From Extensimonas soli (GTDB lineage: Bacteria > Pseudomonadota > Gammaproteobacteria > Burkholderiales > Burkholderiaceae_C), in assembly GCF_029211265.1 (NCBI RefSeq), contig NZ_JARGEL010000024.1, positions 135,393 to 199,392 on the forward strand: DNA of 64,000 nucleotides. The letters are read 5' to 3'. The stretch's first letter is position 1, and every line of letters begins with the position of its first letter. The translations under genes and the position numbers were made by a program. The notes below the pieces were generated by a model. That model saw only the letters and a program-made list of their open reading frames with translations, made no database searches and was not told the DNA's origin. Shown here piece by piece: positions 1-8,739 of this stretch.

Positions 1-246
1 CCAGTCTTTCAAGGCAGCATTCATGCGTGTCTGCCAGCCCTTGCCCGTAGCCTTGAAGGCCTCGATGACTTCGGCGTCGTAGCGTACCGTCAATGCCTGC
101 TTGGGCCTGCCAGCACTCGGGCGACCACGGCGCACGAGCGTATCGCCCACATACTCGTCGGCCGCTTCGAAAAACGCATCCGTCAGTTCCGGCGCATCAT
201 CCGGGTCAATCCAGGCGTTGCCCGAACCTGGCTTGTTCTCGTTCAT
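1..246 (-). CDS. brnA: BrnA-type antitoxin, cut by the window edge
   Basis: Antitoxin partner of the BrnT RNase toxin; in this family BrnA binds the toxin and represses the operon. Eighty-two codons are visible, running off the left edge with no stop. The C-terminal part has the BrnA signature: a GRP-K segment, then LTVRYDAEVIEAFKATGKGW, a ribbon-helix-helix-like region. The second brnA at 29798 has the same arrangement (GRPKSANKK, then VSVRYSPEVIAYFKSTG), which supports the call. The start ATG lies inside the end of brnT, a 41-nt overlap typical of translationally coupled toxin-antitoxin pairs. The missing part is only the C-terminus. Confidence 0.88.
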   Translation of the reverse strand, partial: MNENKPGSGNAWIDPDDAPELTDAFFEAADEYVGDTLVRRGRPSAGRPKQALTVRYDAEVIEAFKATGKGWQTRMNAALKDW

Positions 247-478
247 TGGCTTTCCTCATGCTGATAATGCGGCGCACCTCGCCGCGAGGTGTCCAGACCA
301 TGATGACCATCCGCTCATCGAGCTTGCCAACGGTGATGTAGCGCGGCTCGGCATAGTCCTCTCGCAGGTCTCGGGCGGTGAAGTGCCTGCCCGCAAAAAC
401 TTCTGCTGCGCGTGCGAAATCGATTCCCCGCTCAACCATGGTCTTGGCTCGCTTCTCGGGGTCGAACTCGATTTCCAT
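206..478 (-). CDS. brnT: BrnT-type ribonuclease toxin
   Basis: Predicted 90-aa RelE-fold ribonuclease toxin of a type II system. It opens with MEIEFDPEKRAKTMVERGID and ends with the family block EVRRIISMRKANEREQARF, which carries the basic residues of BrnT. A longer frame reaches back ten codons, but the ATG giving MEIEFDP matches the family start and lies 9 nt from an operator-like element shared with the second brnT. Toxin precedes antitoxin, the usual brn order. No truncation or frameshift is visible, so the toxin should be functional if the unseen antitoxin end is intact. Confidence 0.88.
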   Translation of the reverse strand: MEIEFDPEKRAKTMVERGIDFARAAEVFAGRHFTARDLREDYAEPRYITVGKLDERMVIMVWTPRGEVRRIISMRKANEREQARFGQRLD

Positions 479-486
479 CGCCAAAT

Positions 487-502
487 TGTAACTACAAAAA
501 TT
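487..502 (-). promoter_or_regulatory. Operator-like element upstream of brnT (copy 1)
   Basis: The top-strand sequence TGTAACTACAAAAATT lies 9 bp before the brnT start codon. Nearly the same string occurs at 30358-30373, 8 bp before the second brnT. Conservation of both sequence and spacing next to two diverged toxin genes suggests a BrnA binding site or core promoter element. This is an inference from two copies only. Confidence 0.5.
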
Positions 503-546
503 CAGCAATGGCTACGGCGAACATCCGCCAGTCGCAGGTGCGGCCA

Positions 547-2115
547 TCAGTGCAGCCTGAACACCGCCAGCGTGCGCCCGAGCATGCCGGCGTTGCCGTT
601 CATGGCCGTGGCCGCGGCGGCGGATTCTTCGACCAGGGCGGCGTTTTGCTGCGTCACCCTGTCCATGTCGCTCACGGCCTGGTTCACCTGCGCGATGCCC
701 AGCGCCTGCTCGCGCGCGGCGCCGGTGACGTGGCCGATCAGCGCATTCACCTGTTCCACCGAATGCACCACCTGCGCGATGGCTGCATCGGCTTCGCGCA
801 TCTGGCCCGCGCCCTGGCCGACCTGCGCGTTCGAGCTGCCTATCAGCGCACGGATTTCGCGCGCCGCGGCGGCGCTGTTTTGCGCGAGCGCACGCACCTC
901 GCTCGCGACGACGGCAAAGCCGCGCCCCTGTTCGCCGGCGCGCGCCGCTTCCACGGCGGCATTGAGCGCGAGGATGTTGGTCTGGAACGCGATGCCTTCT
1001 ATGGCGCCAATGATCTGCTGCATCTGCCGCGCCGAGTTTTCTATCTCCTGCATGGCCGCGCCCACGGCCTGCACGGCCGTGCCGCCCGTGCGCGCGAGCG
1101 CAGCGCTGTGCTCGCTTTGCTGCTGGATGCGCTGCGTGGTCTCGGCGGACTGCTGCACGGTGCTGGCCAGTTGCTCCATCGCGGCGGCCGTTTCTTCGAG
1201 GCTGCTGGCCTGCGCCTCGGTGCGCGCCGAGAGGTCTTGCGCGCCTTGTGCGAGCTCGGCCGCGATACTGCCGAAGCCGGCGATCTCGTGGCACGCATCA
1301 CCGACGACTGCGCGCAGGTTGATCTGTATCTGCTGCAGCCGCTCCGTCAGCATGACCATGGGCGTGCGAATGGCGTCCATATTCCACTGCAGCGCAGTAG
1401 TGAGGTCGCAGCCCGCGATGTCGCGCGCGAGCAGGTTGGCCTGCTGCAGCGACTGCGTCACGTTGCGGTGAAAGCGCCAGACGATGAAGCCCCCGCCCAA
1501 GAGCAGCGCCAAAAACTGGAACAGCACCAGTTTGCCATCTTGCCAGCCCAGCCACAGCGGCAGCAGCGTGAGCGCGATCAGGCCGAGCAGCATGGCCTCC
1601 ATGCGCATCGTGGGTGTGGCGCGGTGCAAGCGGCCCGGCAGATCGCGCCAGCCCACACGGCGCACGCGCCCAGCGTGCAGGCGTACCGTGCGCCGGCCGG
1701 CTTCGCGCTCTGCCTTGATGCGTTCGTACAGCGCCTCGGCCTGACGCACTTCCTCGCGCGTGGGCTTGGCACGCACCGACATGTAGCCCTTGGGTTTGCT
1801 GCCCTCCATCAGCGGGGTGACGGAGGCGCGCACCCAGTAATGGTCGCCGTTCTTGCGCCGGTTTTTCACGATGCCCATCCAGCTGCGGCCGTGACCTATG
1901 GTGTTCCACAGGTCTGCGAAGGCTTCGGGCGGCATGTCCGGGTGGCGCACGATGTTGTGCGGCTGCCCCATGAGCTCGGCAAAGTCGTAGCCGCTCACGC
2001 GCACAAAAGCCGCGTTGCAGTGCGTGATGCGGCCTTTGGCGTCCGTGGTGGACATGAGCAGTTCTTCGCCCGGGAAGTCGTACTCGCGCTGGGTGACAGG
2101 GAGGTTGATGCGCAT
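547..2115 (-). CDS. Aer-like methyl-accepting chemotaxis protein with N-terminal PAS domain
   Basis: A 522-aa chemoreceptor that probably senses redox state or energy rather than a periplasmic ligand. Residues about 8-120 form a PAS domain with the Aer-type stretch [14 protein letters not shown]. Two hydrophobic segments at roughly 175-215 form a hairpin anchor with almost no periplasmic loop. The C-terminal half is the coiled-coil signalling domain, with the invariant hairpin tip [20 protein letters not shown] and then [14 protein letters not shown]. No CheR-tethering pentapeptide is seen at the C-terminus (ends FRLH). The start chosen is the ATG giving [15 protein letters not shown]; an upstream in-frame start would add 15 residues. 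No chemotaxis genes are adjacent. Confidence 0.92.
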   Translation of the reverse strand: MRINLPVTQREYDFPGEELLMSTTDAKGRITHCNAAFVRVSGYDFAELMGQPHNIVRHPDMPPEAFADLWNTIGHGRSWMGIVKNRRKNGDHYWVRASVTPLMEGSKPKGYMSVRAKPTREEVRQAEALYERIKAEREAGRRTVRLHAGRVRRVGWRDLPGRLHRATPTMRMEAMLLGLIALTLLPLWLGWQDGKLVLFQFLALLLGGGFIVWRFHRNVTQSLQQANLLARDIAGCDLTTALQWNMDAIRTPMVMLTERLQQIQINLRAVVGDACHEIAGFGSIAAELAQGAQDLSARTEAQASSLEETAAAMEQLASTVQQSAETTQRIQQQSEHSAALARTGGTAVQAVGAAMQEIENSARQMQQIIGAIEGIAFQTNILALNAAVEAARAGEQGRGFAVVASEVRALAQNSAAAAREIRALIGSSNAQVGQGAGQMREADAAIAQVVHSVEQVNALIGHVTGAAREQALGIAQVNQAVSDMDRVTQQNAALVEESAAAATAMNGNAGMLGRTLAVFRLH

Positions 2116-2198
2116 GGTTGCAAGGGTTTTTGTAAAGAAACACATCAAGCTTCCCGGCATGCCCCCGGCAGGGGTTTGACGCAGGTCAACTCCTGAAT

Positions 2199-3440
2199 TC
2201 AGAACAGCTCGGGCGTTCCTGCGGCCACGGGCAGCAAGGCGACTTCACTCTGCGGCACCAGATTCCCTACACGCACCCCCAGCAGGCGCAGGCGTTGCGT
2301 CAAAGCCACGCGGCGCAGGCATTGCCCAGCGGCGCGGCGAATGGTGGCGGCGTCCTGCGTGGGCAGCGCGATGGTCTGCTCGCGCGTGACGCTGCGAAAG
2401 TCGGCGTAGCGCAACTTGATGCCAATGGTGCGGCCGCAGTAGCCCTGGCGTTGCAGGTCGGCGGCCACGCGCTCGCACAGGGCGGTGAAGATGCGCCCGA
2501 GCTCGGCGCGGTCGTGCACCGCGTGCAGGTCGCGCTCGAAGGTGGTCTCGCGGCTCATGGAAACGGGCTCGCTCTCGGTGACCACGGCACGCTCGTCGCG
2601 CCCCCAGGCGGCGTCGTGCAGCCAGGCGCCGTAAGCCTTGCCGAAGTGCCGCACCAGCGCGCCCGCATCCTGCTGCGCGAGCTCGCCGATGGTGTGTATG
2701 CCCAGGGCCTGCAGGCGCGCATCGGTCTTGGGGCCTATGCCGTTGATCTTGCGGCAGGGCAAGGGCCAGATGCGCGTGGCCAGGTCGCCCTCGAAAATGA
2801 TGGAAATGCCCTGGGGCTTGTCGAATTCGCTCGCCATCTTGGCCAGCAGCTTGTTGGGCGCCACGCCGATCGAACAGGTCAGCCCCGTGGCCGCGAGGAT
2901 GCCCTGCTGGATGCGCTGCGCGAGCACGCGCCCGCCCTGCTCCTGGCCGCCGGGCACGTGGGTGAAGTCGATATACACCTCGTCGATGCCGCGGTCTTCC
3001 ATGACCGGCGCGAAGCTGCGCACCACGTCCTTGAAGGCGCGCGAGTAGCGCCGGTAGGCGTCGAAGTCGACCGGCAGCAAGATGGCATCAGGACACAAGC
3101 GCGCAGCCTTCATGAGCCCCATGGCCGAGCCCACACCGAAGGCGCGCGCCGCGTAGGTGGCCGTGGTGATGACGCCGCGGCCCTGGTAGTTTCTGAGCCG
3201 CTCGAAGGCCGACAGCGGCAGGGCGGCATCGGCTGCACTGGCGCCCTCCTGCGGCGTGCGCCGCCGCCCGCCGATGACCACGGGCAGGCCGCGCAGCTGC
3301 GGGTAGCGCAACAGCTCCACGCTGGCAAAAAAGGCGTCCATGTCCAGGTGTGCGATGCGCCGGGGCAGGGCCGGGTCGTGGAGCGCAGACTGTGGGGGCG
3401 CAGACTGTGGCCGCTCGTCGCGGTGTGCAATGGAGGGCAT
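2199..3440 (-). CDS. dinB: DNA polymerase IV (Y-family, translesion)
   Basis: Error-prone Y-family polymerase of 413 aa that bypasses damaged template bases. The catalytic start of the palm, [12 protein letters not shown], lies near residue 31, and the second acidic motif, [12 protein letters not shown], near 150. The helix-hairpin-helix block [20 protein letters not shown] and a little-finger domain follow. The N-terminus carries about 27 residues before the usual start, and an insert of about 20 residues ([20 protein letters not shown]) follows VVIG, so the true start could be slightly different. The C-terminus ends GTPELF, which only partly resembles the QLxLF clamp-binding peptide usual in this family. 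It stands alone, convergent with nothing essential. Confidence 0.95.
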   Translation of the reverse strand: MPSIAHRDERPQSAPPQSALHDPALPRRIAHLDMDAFFASVELLRYPQLRGLPVVIGGRRRTPQEGASAADAALPLSAFERLRNYQGRGVITTATYAARAFGVGSAMGLMKAARLCPDAILLPVDFDAYRRYSRAFKDVVRSFAPVMEDRGIDEVYIDFTHVPGGQEQGGRVLAQRIQQGILAATGLTCSIGVAPNKLLAKMASEFDKPQGISIIFEGDLATRIWPLPCRKINGIGPKTDARLQALGIHTIGELAQQDAGALVRHFGKAYGAWLHDAAWGRDERAVVTESEPVSMSRETTFERDLHAVHDRAELGRIFTALCERVAADLQRQGYCGRTIGIKLRYADFRSVTREQTIALPTQDAATIRRAAGQCLRRVALTQRLRLLGVRVGNLVPQSEVALLPVAAGTPELF

Positions 3441-3485
3441 AGGAGACTTGGGATCACGGCAATGCGCGCAAACGATTGTGCCCGC

Positions 3486-3519
3486 GTGTCAAGAAGCTTT
3501 CACACGCCACGGAAATCAT
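3486..3519 (+). promoter_or_regulatory. Pho-box-like direct repeat and -10 upstream of the GDPD gene
   Basis: Two 7-mers, GTGTCAA (3486-3492) and CTTTCAC (3497-3503), are separated by 4 nt. Together they match 10 of 14 positions of the PhoB half-site CTGTCAT repeated with 4-nt spacing. A -10-like AATCAT starts 10 bp downstream (3514-3519), the geometry of a PhoB-activated promoter. A similar site lies upstream of the PhoX-like gene at 36105. This is inference from motif matching only. Confidence 0.42.
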
Positions 3520-3552
3520 CGCCGTTCCTGACAACGATGGAGGAAGGAACCC

Positions 3553-4920
3553 ATGATGAACATGAACCCGACACCCACGCGCTGGACGCGTCTGGCCCTG
3601 GGCGCGATGGCGGCATCTTCGCTGCTGGTGGCCTGCGGCGGTGGTGGCGATGGCGCCTCGCTGCCGACCCTGGAAGGCAGCGTCCCGCTCGTCATTTCGC
3701 ACCGCGGCTACCCAGGGCTCTACCCTGAAGAGACGCAACTGTCCTACGAAACGGCGGCCGATCTGGGGGGCGACTCGCTCGAACTCGACGTGCACCTGAC
3801 CAAGGACTGCATCCCCGTCGCGCGCCACAACCCGTGGCTCAGCGACAACACCAACATTGCCGAAGTCGCGGCCAAATACCCCGAGGTGATGGCACGCAAG
3901 CGCACCGTCCCCGGCGTGCTCGTGCCCGTCAAATACGACGCCACCAAGTACGGCGGCCCCAAGGCCTACCTGAGCGACCTGACCGACCCCGCCGATCCGA
4001 AGTCGGTGCTGCGCTCGCTCGTTGTCGATGGCGAAGACCACACGGGCGACTGGTCGATCACCGACTTCACGCTGGCCGAACTGCGCAAGTTCGGCATCAA
4101 CGGCACGACCTACGACGCCAAGGAATCCCGCCCCACCACCTACAACGGATTGCTGCCTATCCTGAGCCTGCAGGAAGTCATCGACATCGCCAAGGCCAAG
4201 GCCAAATCGACCGGGCGCAGCATCAGCATCTACCCCGAAACCAAAAACCCGCTGTGGAACAACGCGCAGGCCAAGGCCAACGGCTGCGGCGCTCCCGGCG
4301 CCAGCCATCCGTTCGAGGACATCGTGCTCAAGGTGCTGAGCGACAACGGCCTGAACAGCAAGGACGCACCCTTGTTCGTCCAGAGCTTCGACCCCGACAG
4401 TCTGCTGTACCTGCGCAGCGCCGGCCTCAAGGCCAAGGCGGTGCAACTGATCGACGGCGACGACGTGAACTACAAGACCGGCGACATGATCTATGCCGGC
4501 GACAGCACCGACGTGTATACCTTCGTGGATGGCCGACCCTACAGCTACACCGTCGCGGGCAACCCAGCTACCTTCGGCGACATGATCTCGCCGGCGGGGC
4601 TGGCCCAGATCAAGCAATACGCCGATGGCATCGGCCCCTGGAAGCCGCAAGTGATGCGCCTGAGCGGCCCGAGCGGCAAGCTCGCCGATGTGAACAGTGC
4701 CACGCCCACCAGCCTGATCGCCGACGCCCACAAGGCGGGGCTCTTCGTGCACGTTTACACCTTCCGCAATGAAGCCAAGTACCTTGCCGGCCTGTTCAAA
4801 GGCGACCCGGTGGCCGAGTACCTGGCTTACTTCCGCGCCGGCGTGGATGGCGTGTTCACCGACTTCACGCCTACCGCCATCCAGTCGCGCCAGCAGTACC
4901 TGAAGGAGATGGGGCGCTGA
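3553..4920 (+). CDS. glpQ: Glycerophosphodiester phosphodiesterase lipoprotein
   Basis: Hydrolyses glycerophosphodiesters to glycerol-3-phosphate plus an alcohol, here as a membrane-anchored exported enzyme of 455 aa. The N-terminus is a lipoprotein signal: a hydrophobic run, then LLVAC at about residues 24-28, followed by a glycine-rich linker. The GDPD core begins with ISHRGYPGLYPEET (catalytic His and Arg) and SLELDVHLTKD (metal-binding Glu and Asp), then a second His in VARHNPWLS. The enlarged loop between the early strands is typical of periplasmic GlpQ-like enzymes. A good ribosome site, GGAGG, lies about 9 nt before the ATG. The Pho-box-like site just upstream suggests induction under phosphate limitation (inference). 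Confidence 0.92.
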   Translation: MMNMNPTPTRWTRLALGAMAASSLLVACGGGGDGASLPTLEGSVPLVISHRGYPGLYPEETQLSYETAADLGGDSLELDVHLTKDCIPVARHNPWLSDNTNIAEVAAKYPEVMARKRTVPGVLVPVKYDATKYGGPKAYLSDLTDPADPKSVLRSLVVDGEDHTGDWSITDFTLAELRKFGINGTTYDAKESRPTTYNGLLPILSLQEVIDIAKAKAKSTGRSISIYPETKNPLWNNAQAKANGCGAPGASHPFEDIVLKVLSDNGLNSKDAPLFVQSFDPDSLLYLRSAGLKAKAVQLIDGDDVNYKTGDMIYAGDSTDVYTFVDGRPYSYTVAGNPATFGDMISPAGLAQIKQYADGIGPWKPQVMRLSGPSGKLADVNSATPTSLIADAHKAGLFVHVYTFRNEAKYLAGLFKGDPVAEYLAYFRAGVDGVFTDFTPTAIQSRQQYLKEMGR

Positions 4921-4926
4921 CTGAAT

Positions 4927-6093
4927 TCAGGGCCGCGGGTAAGTACCTGGCAGCAGCACGCTGCCGTCGACCTGGTCGATCTGCGTGCGCCCGCAAAACG
5001 CCATGGTGATGTCGAGCTCTTTCTGGATGATTTCGAGCGCGCGGCGCACGCCGGCCTCGCCGAACGCGCCCAGGCCGTAGAGAAAGCTGCGCCCGATCAG
5101 CGTGCCGCGTGCGCCCAGGGCGCGGGCTTTGAGCACGTCCTGACCGCTGCGGATGCCGCCGTCCATCCAGACCTCGATGCGCTGGCCTACGGCGTCCGCG
5201 ATCGCGGGCAGGGCCTGGATGCTCGAGGGCGCGCCGTCGAGCTGGCGTCCGCCGTGGTTGCTCACGATGAGCGCGTCGGCACCGCTTTGCGCCGCGAGGC
5301 GCGCGTCCTCGGCGTCCATGATGCCCTTGAGCACGAGCTTGCCGCCCCAGCGCTTTTTGATCCACTCGACGTCGGCCCAGTTCAGGCGCGGGTCGAACTG
5401 CTCGGCCGTCCATGCGGCGAGCGAACCCATGTCGCCCACGCCCTTGGCGTGGCCCACGATGTTGCCGAAGCTGCGCCGGCGCGTGCCCAGCATGCCCAGG
5501 CACCAGCGCGGCTTGGTGGCGAGGTTGAGCAGGTTCGCCAGCGTGGGTTTGGGCGGCGTGGAGAGGCCATTTTTGATGTCCTTGTGGCGCTGGCCGAGGA
5601 TTTGCAAGTCCAGCGTGAGCACCAGCGCCGAGCAGTTGGCGGCGCGGGCGCGCTCGATCAGGCGTTCGATGAAGTCGCGGTCGCGCATCACGTAGAGCTG
5701 GAACCAGAACGGATGCCGCCCCGTGTGCTCAGCCACGTCTTCGAGCGAGCAGATGCTCATGGTCGAGAGCGTGAAGGGCACGCCAAACGCCTTGGCCGCG
5801 CGCGCCGCGAGGATTTCACCGTCGGCGTGCTGCATGCCCGTGAGCCCCGTGGGCGCGAGCGCCACGGGCATGGCGACGGGCTCGCCGAGCATGGTGCTGC
5901 GCGTGCTGCGCCCTTCCAGGTTCACGGCCACGCGCTGGCGCAGCAGGATGCGCTGGAAGTCGGCTTCGTTGGCGCGGTAGGTGCTCTCGGTGTAGGAGCC
6001 GGAGTCGGCATAGTCGTAGAACATGCGCGGCACGCGGCGGCGTGCGATGCGGCGCAGGTCTTCGATGCAGGTGATGGTGGACAGGTCGGGCAC
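4927..6093 (-). CDS. lldD: FMN-dependent alpha-hydroxy-acid dehydrogenase (L-lactate dehydrogenase type)
   Basis: A 388-aa flavoenzyme of the L-lactate dehydrogenase/glycolate oxidase family, oxidising a 2-hydroxy acid to a 2-oxo acid at the membrane or in the cytosol. The N-terminal FYDYADSGSYTESTYR, the FMN-binding VALAPTGLTGM, and the active-site block IVSNHGGRQLDGAPSS (catalytic His and Arg) are all present. MDGGIRSGQDVLKARALGA then binds the FMN phosphate. A GTG start is preferred because it sits behind AGGAGA and gives the family-typical N-terminus VPDLSTITCIEDL; an upstream frame extension of 42 residues is unlike the family. Its stop lies 7 nt from that of the GDPD gene, which converges on it. 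Confidence 0.9.
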   Translation of the reverse strand: MPDLSTITCIEDLRRIARRRVPRMFYDYADSGSYTESTYRANEADFQRILLRQRVAVNLEGRSTRSTMLGEPVAMPVALAPTGLTGMQHADGEILAARAAKAFGVPFTLSTMSICSLEDVAEHTGRHPFWFQLYVMRDRDFIERLIERARAANCSALVLTLDLQILGQRHKDIKNGLSTPPKPTLANLLNLATKPRWCLGMLGTRRRSFGNIVGHAKGVGDMGSLAAWTAEQFDPRLNWADVEWIKKRWGGKLVLKGIMDAEDARLAAQSGADALIVSNHGGRQLDGAPSSIQALPAIADAVGQRIEVWMDGGIRSGQDVLKARALGARGTLIGRSFLYGLGAFGEAGVRRALEIIQKELDITMAFCGRTQIDQVDGSVLLPGTYPRP

Positions 6094-6211
6094 GCAAGGT
6101 CTCCTGACGCGGATGGGCCATGGGATCGGTCGGGGCCGATGGTACGGCAAGCGGACGGTGCGCGCAGACACGCCAAAACGCCGAAATTTTCGGGCAGGAA
6201 AAGCCACCGGC

Positions 6212-6250
6212 GCATGCAACTCCTGCGCAGGAAGCTATCTTTACAATAGC
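6212..6250 (+). repeat. Mini-repeat, short copy at the end of the PAS-GGDEF gene
   Basis: Shows only the distal half of the dispersed mini-repeat, GCGCAGGAAGCTATCTTT followed by ACAATAGC, in AT-rich contrast to its surroundings. It overlaps the stop codon of the downstream (minus-strand) GGDEF gene. This is a weak member of the family; see the stronger copies at 9052, 38534 and 44598. Confidence 0.4.
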
Positions 6251-8553
6251 TACTTCAGCGGCGCGACGGCCATGGTCGCCGGCCTGGGTGCGGGCACGTG
6301 CAAAAGCAGCGTGGGCTCCACGCCTTCGCCGGCGTACAGGCACACGCGCTCGCGCCCGCTGTGCTTGGCGGCGTACAGGGCTTCGTCGGCGTGGCGCGCG
6401 AGCACATCCAGGTCTTGTCCGTGCTCTGGATACAGGCTCAGCCCGCCGCTCACGCGCAGCGGCAGCGTCTGCCCCGCAAGCGGCACGGGCTCCTTGCAGG
6501 CGTCCAAGATCTTGCGTACCAAGGGCTCTAGCTGCTCGGCGCGCGCCAGACCGGGCAGCAGCAGCAAGAATTCATCACCGCCGAGGCGGCACACGGTGTC
6601 GGTGGCGCGCACGGCGGATTTCAGGCGCCTGGCGAACTGCACCAGCAGCTCGTCGCCCACGTCGTGGCCCAGCTGGTCGTTGACCTGCTTGAAGCCGTCC
6701 AGGTCCATGTACAGCACGGCCACCAGACTGCCGTCGCGCCGCGCCTGCGCGAGCGCCTGTTGCGCGCGGTCGCGCAGCAGCAGGCGGTTGGGCAGGTCGG
6801 TCAGCGCGTCGTACTGCGCAAGGTGCGCCATGCGCTCGGCCAGCGCCAGCGCCGCGCCCACGTCGCGCAGCACGGCCACGGCGCCCGTGACGCGGCCCTT
6901 GCGGTCGGTGATCAGGCTCGCCGATTCTTCCACCTCGAAGCGCTGGCCCGTGCCACGCTGCAGCACCACGCCGCGCGTGGTGGTGATGGGGCGCTTTTGT
7001 GCTAGCGCCTGGTGCAGCGGGCTGGACTGGGGCGTGGCGCCGTCGGCCGCGCGCAGCCCTATGACCTCATCGACATCATGGTGCGCGGCGTCAAAGGCCT
7101 GCCAGCCCGTCAGGTGCTCTGCGGCGGGGTTGACGTAAGTGACGCGGCCCTGCGCGTCGGTGCAGACCACTGCGTCGGCGATGGCCTGCAGCGTCAGGCG
7201 CATGCGTTCCTTCTCCTCGAACAGCTCGTCCTCCATGCGCTTGCGCTCGGTGATGTCGGTCATCTGCACGAAAAATCCGCGCAAGCGGCCGTCCTCCATG
7301 TCCGGGGTGTACGCCACGAGGTAATGGCGCTCGCCGTCGCGCGCATCGACCATGGAAAAATCGAACACCTGCTTGTGCCCCTGCAAGGCCTGGTCGATGT
7401 AGGGCTGAACCTGCGCCATCGTCCGTCTGCCCAGCAAGTCGTTCAAGTGCATGCCCGCCACCTGCGCGGGCGCCACGCCAAACCAGTCCTCGCTGACATG
7501 GTTGATGAAGCGGTTGCGCAAGTCGGCGTCCCAGTAGCCCACCAGCGAAGGCACGTTGTCGAGGATGGTGCGCAGGTTGTGCTCGACCTCGCGCAGTTGC
7601 GCGGCGATGCGCTCGCGCGCGCTCAGCTGGCGCGTGAAGAGCCAGGCCAGGCCGATGCTGGCACCCATGAGCAGCACGGCAAACGCACCCAGCATCCAGG
7701 CATTGCGGCGCCAGGGCTGCAGGATGGTGTCGTACGACTGGGCCACGCCCACGACGAGCGGATAGGCGCCGACGCGGCGGAATGAATAAAGCCGCCGCAC
7801 GCCGTCCAGCGTGGCGCGCGTGAGCAGGGTGCCGCTGCGGCGCGACTGCGCGTAGCGCACGCTTTCGCTGCCTGCCAGGTTGGCGCCCACACCCGTGCCG
7901 TCGTAAGGAAAGCGCGCCAGAAAAGTGCCATCGAGCGTGATCAGGTTGATGCCGCTGTCCGACCCCACATCGACTTCCCTGAAGATGGATTGAAAGTAGC
8001 GCAGCGGAATCACGCCCACGACCACGCCGGCAAAGCTGCCGTCGGGGTTGTAATAGGCACGCACGAGCGGCAGGCTCCATTCCTGCGTGGTGCGGGCGAC
8101 GACGGGCCGGCCCACGTAGAGCCCGCGGTACAGGCCCGTGCGCAGGGCCTGGAAGTATTCGCGGTCTGCAAGCTCGATCTGGCGCGGCACCACGCCGCGG
8201 GCATCGAGCACTACATGACCACGCTCATCGGTCACCAGAACGTCTTCGATGTTTTGCGCGTGCAAAACGCTGCCGAACAGCACACGCTGGCGCATGTCGG
8301 GCGGCAGCGCCATGACATTGGAGCGCCCCAGATCGAACACCAGGTTCTGCATCGCCTCGTCCATGGTGTCCAGCCCGCGCACGAGGCCGATCTCGAGCGC
8401 GCGCGCGAGGTTCGCGTTGGTGCGTTCGGCATACGCCAGCGCATCCGCGTGCATGGTCCAGATGGCACGTGCAAACAAGCCGCCTATGCCCAGCGAAACG
8501 AGCACGGCGAGCCACACCAGGCGGCGGGAAAGAAAATGCAGCAGGGAAGACAT
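6250..8553 (-). CDS. Membrane-bound sensor diguanylate cyclase (dCache-PAS-PAS-GGDEF)
   Basis: A 767-aa protein predicted to make cyclic di-GMP in response to an extracellular signal. Transmembrane segments lie at about 9-27 and 280-303 and enclose a periplasmic Cache-like domain (DREYFQALRTGLYRGLYVG is typical). Two PAS domains follow in the cytoplasm (about 325-570). The GGDEF domain has the intact active-site motif RLGGDEFLLLLPG, and the substrate loop FKQVNDQLGHDVGDELL is conserved. No EAL domain is present, so it should be a cyclase rather than a phosphodiesterase. The ATG giving MSSLLHFLSRRLVW is chosen because it begins directly before the first membrane segment; the frame is open 51 codons further upstream. 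Confidence 0.93.
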   Translation of the reverse strand: MSSLLHFLSRRLVWLAVLVSLGIGGLFARAIWTMHADALAYAERTNANLARALEIGLVRGLDTMDEAMQNLVFDLGRSNVMALPPDMRQRVLFGSVLHAQNIEDVLVTDERGHVVLDARGVVPRQIELADREYFQALRTGLYRGLYVGRPVVARTTQEWSLPLVRAYYNPDGSFAGVVVGVIPLRYFQSIFREVDVGSDSGINLITLDGTFLARFPYDGTGVGANLAGSESVRYAQSRRSGTLLTRATLDGVRRLYSFRRVGAYPLVVGVAQSYDTILQPWRRNAWMLGAFAVLLMGASIGLAWLFTRQLSARERIAAQLREVEHNLRTILDNVPSLVGYWDADLRNRFINHVSEDWFGVAPAQVAGMHLNDLLGRRTMAQVQPYIDQALQGHKQVFDFSMVDARDGERHYLVAYTPDMEDGRLRGFFVQMTDITERKRMEDELFEEKERMRLTLQAIADAVVCTDAQGRVTYVNPAAEHLTGWQAFDAAHHDVDEVIGLRAADGATPQSSPLHQALAQKRPITTTRGVVLQRGTGQRFEVEESASLITDRKGRVTGAVAVLRDVGAALALAERMAHLAQYDALTDLPNRLLLRDRAQQALAQARRDGSLVAVLYMDLDGFKQVNDQLGHDVGDELLVQFARRLKSAVRATDTVCRLGGDEFLLLLPGLARAEQLEPLVRKILDACKEPVPLAGQTLPLRVSGGLSLYPEHGQDLDVLARHADEALYAAKHSGRERVCLYAGEGVEPTLLLHVPAPRPATMAVAPLK

Positions 8554-8739
8554 GCGAAAAAACGGGCGGGACAGATTCAGGCGCAGTGCAAAAGGAATCG
8601 CCCCGGCCCGGCGCACGCTCCCCAAGTGGCTTGCGCAAACCGTAGGGTAGATTGTAATAATTTGTGCTTGCCTACGCTCCATAGGGTTATATCCCCAACG
8701 GGCCATCCGTGCACGGCGTGCCCCTTCCCTGCCCCGCTT

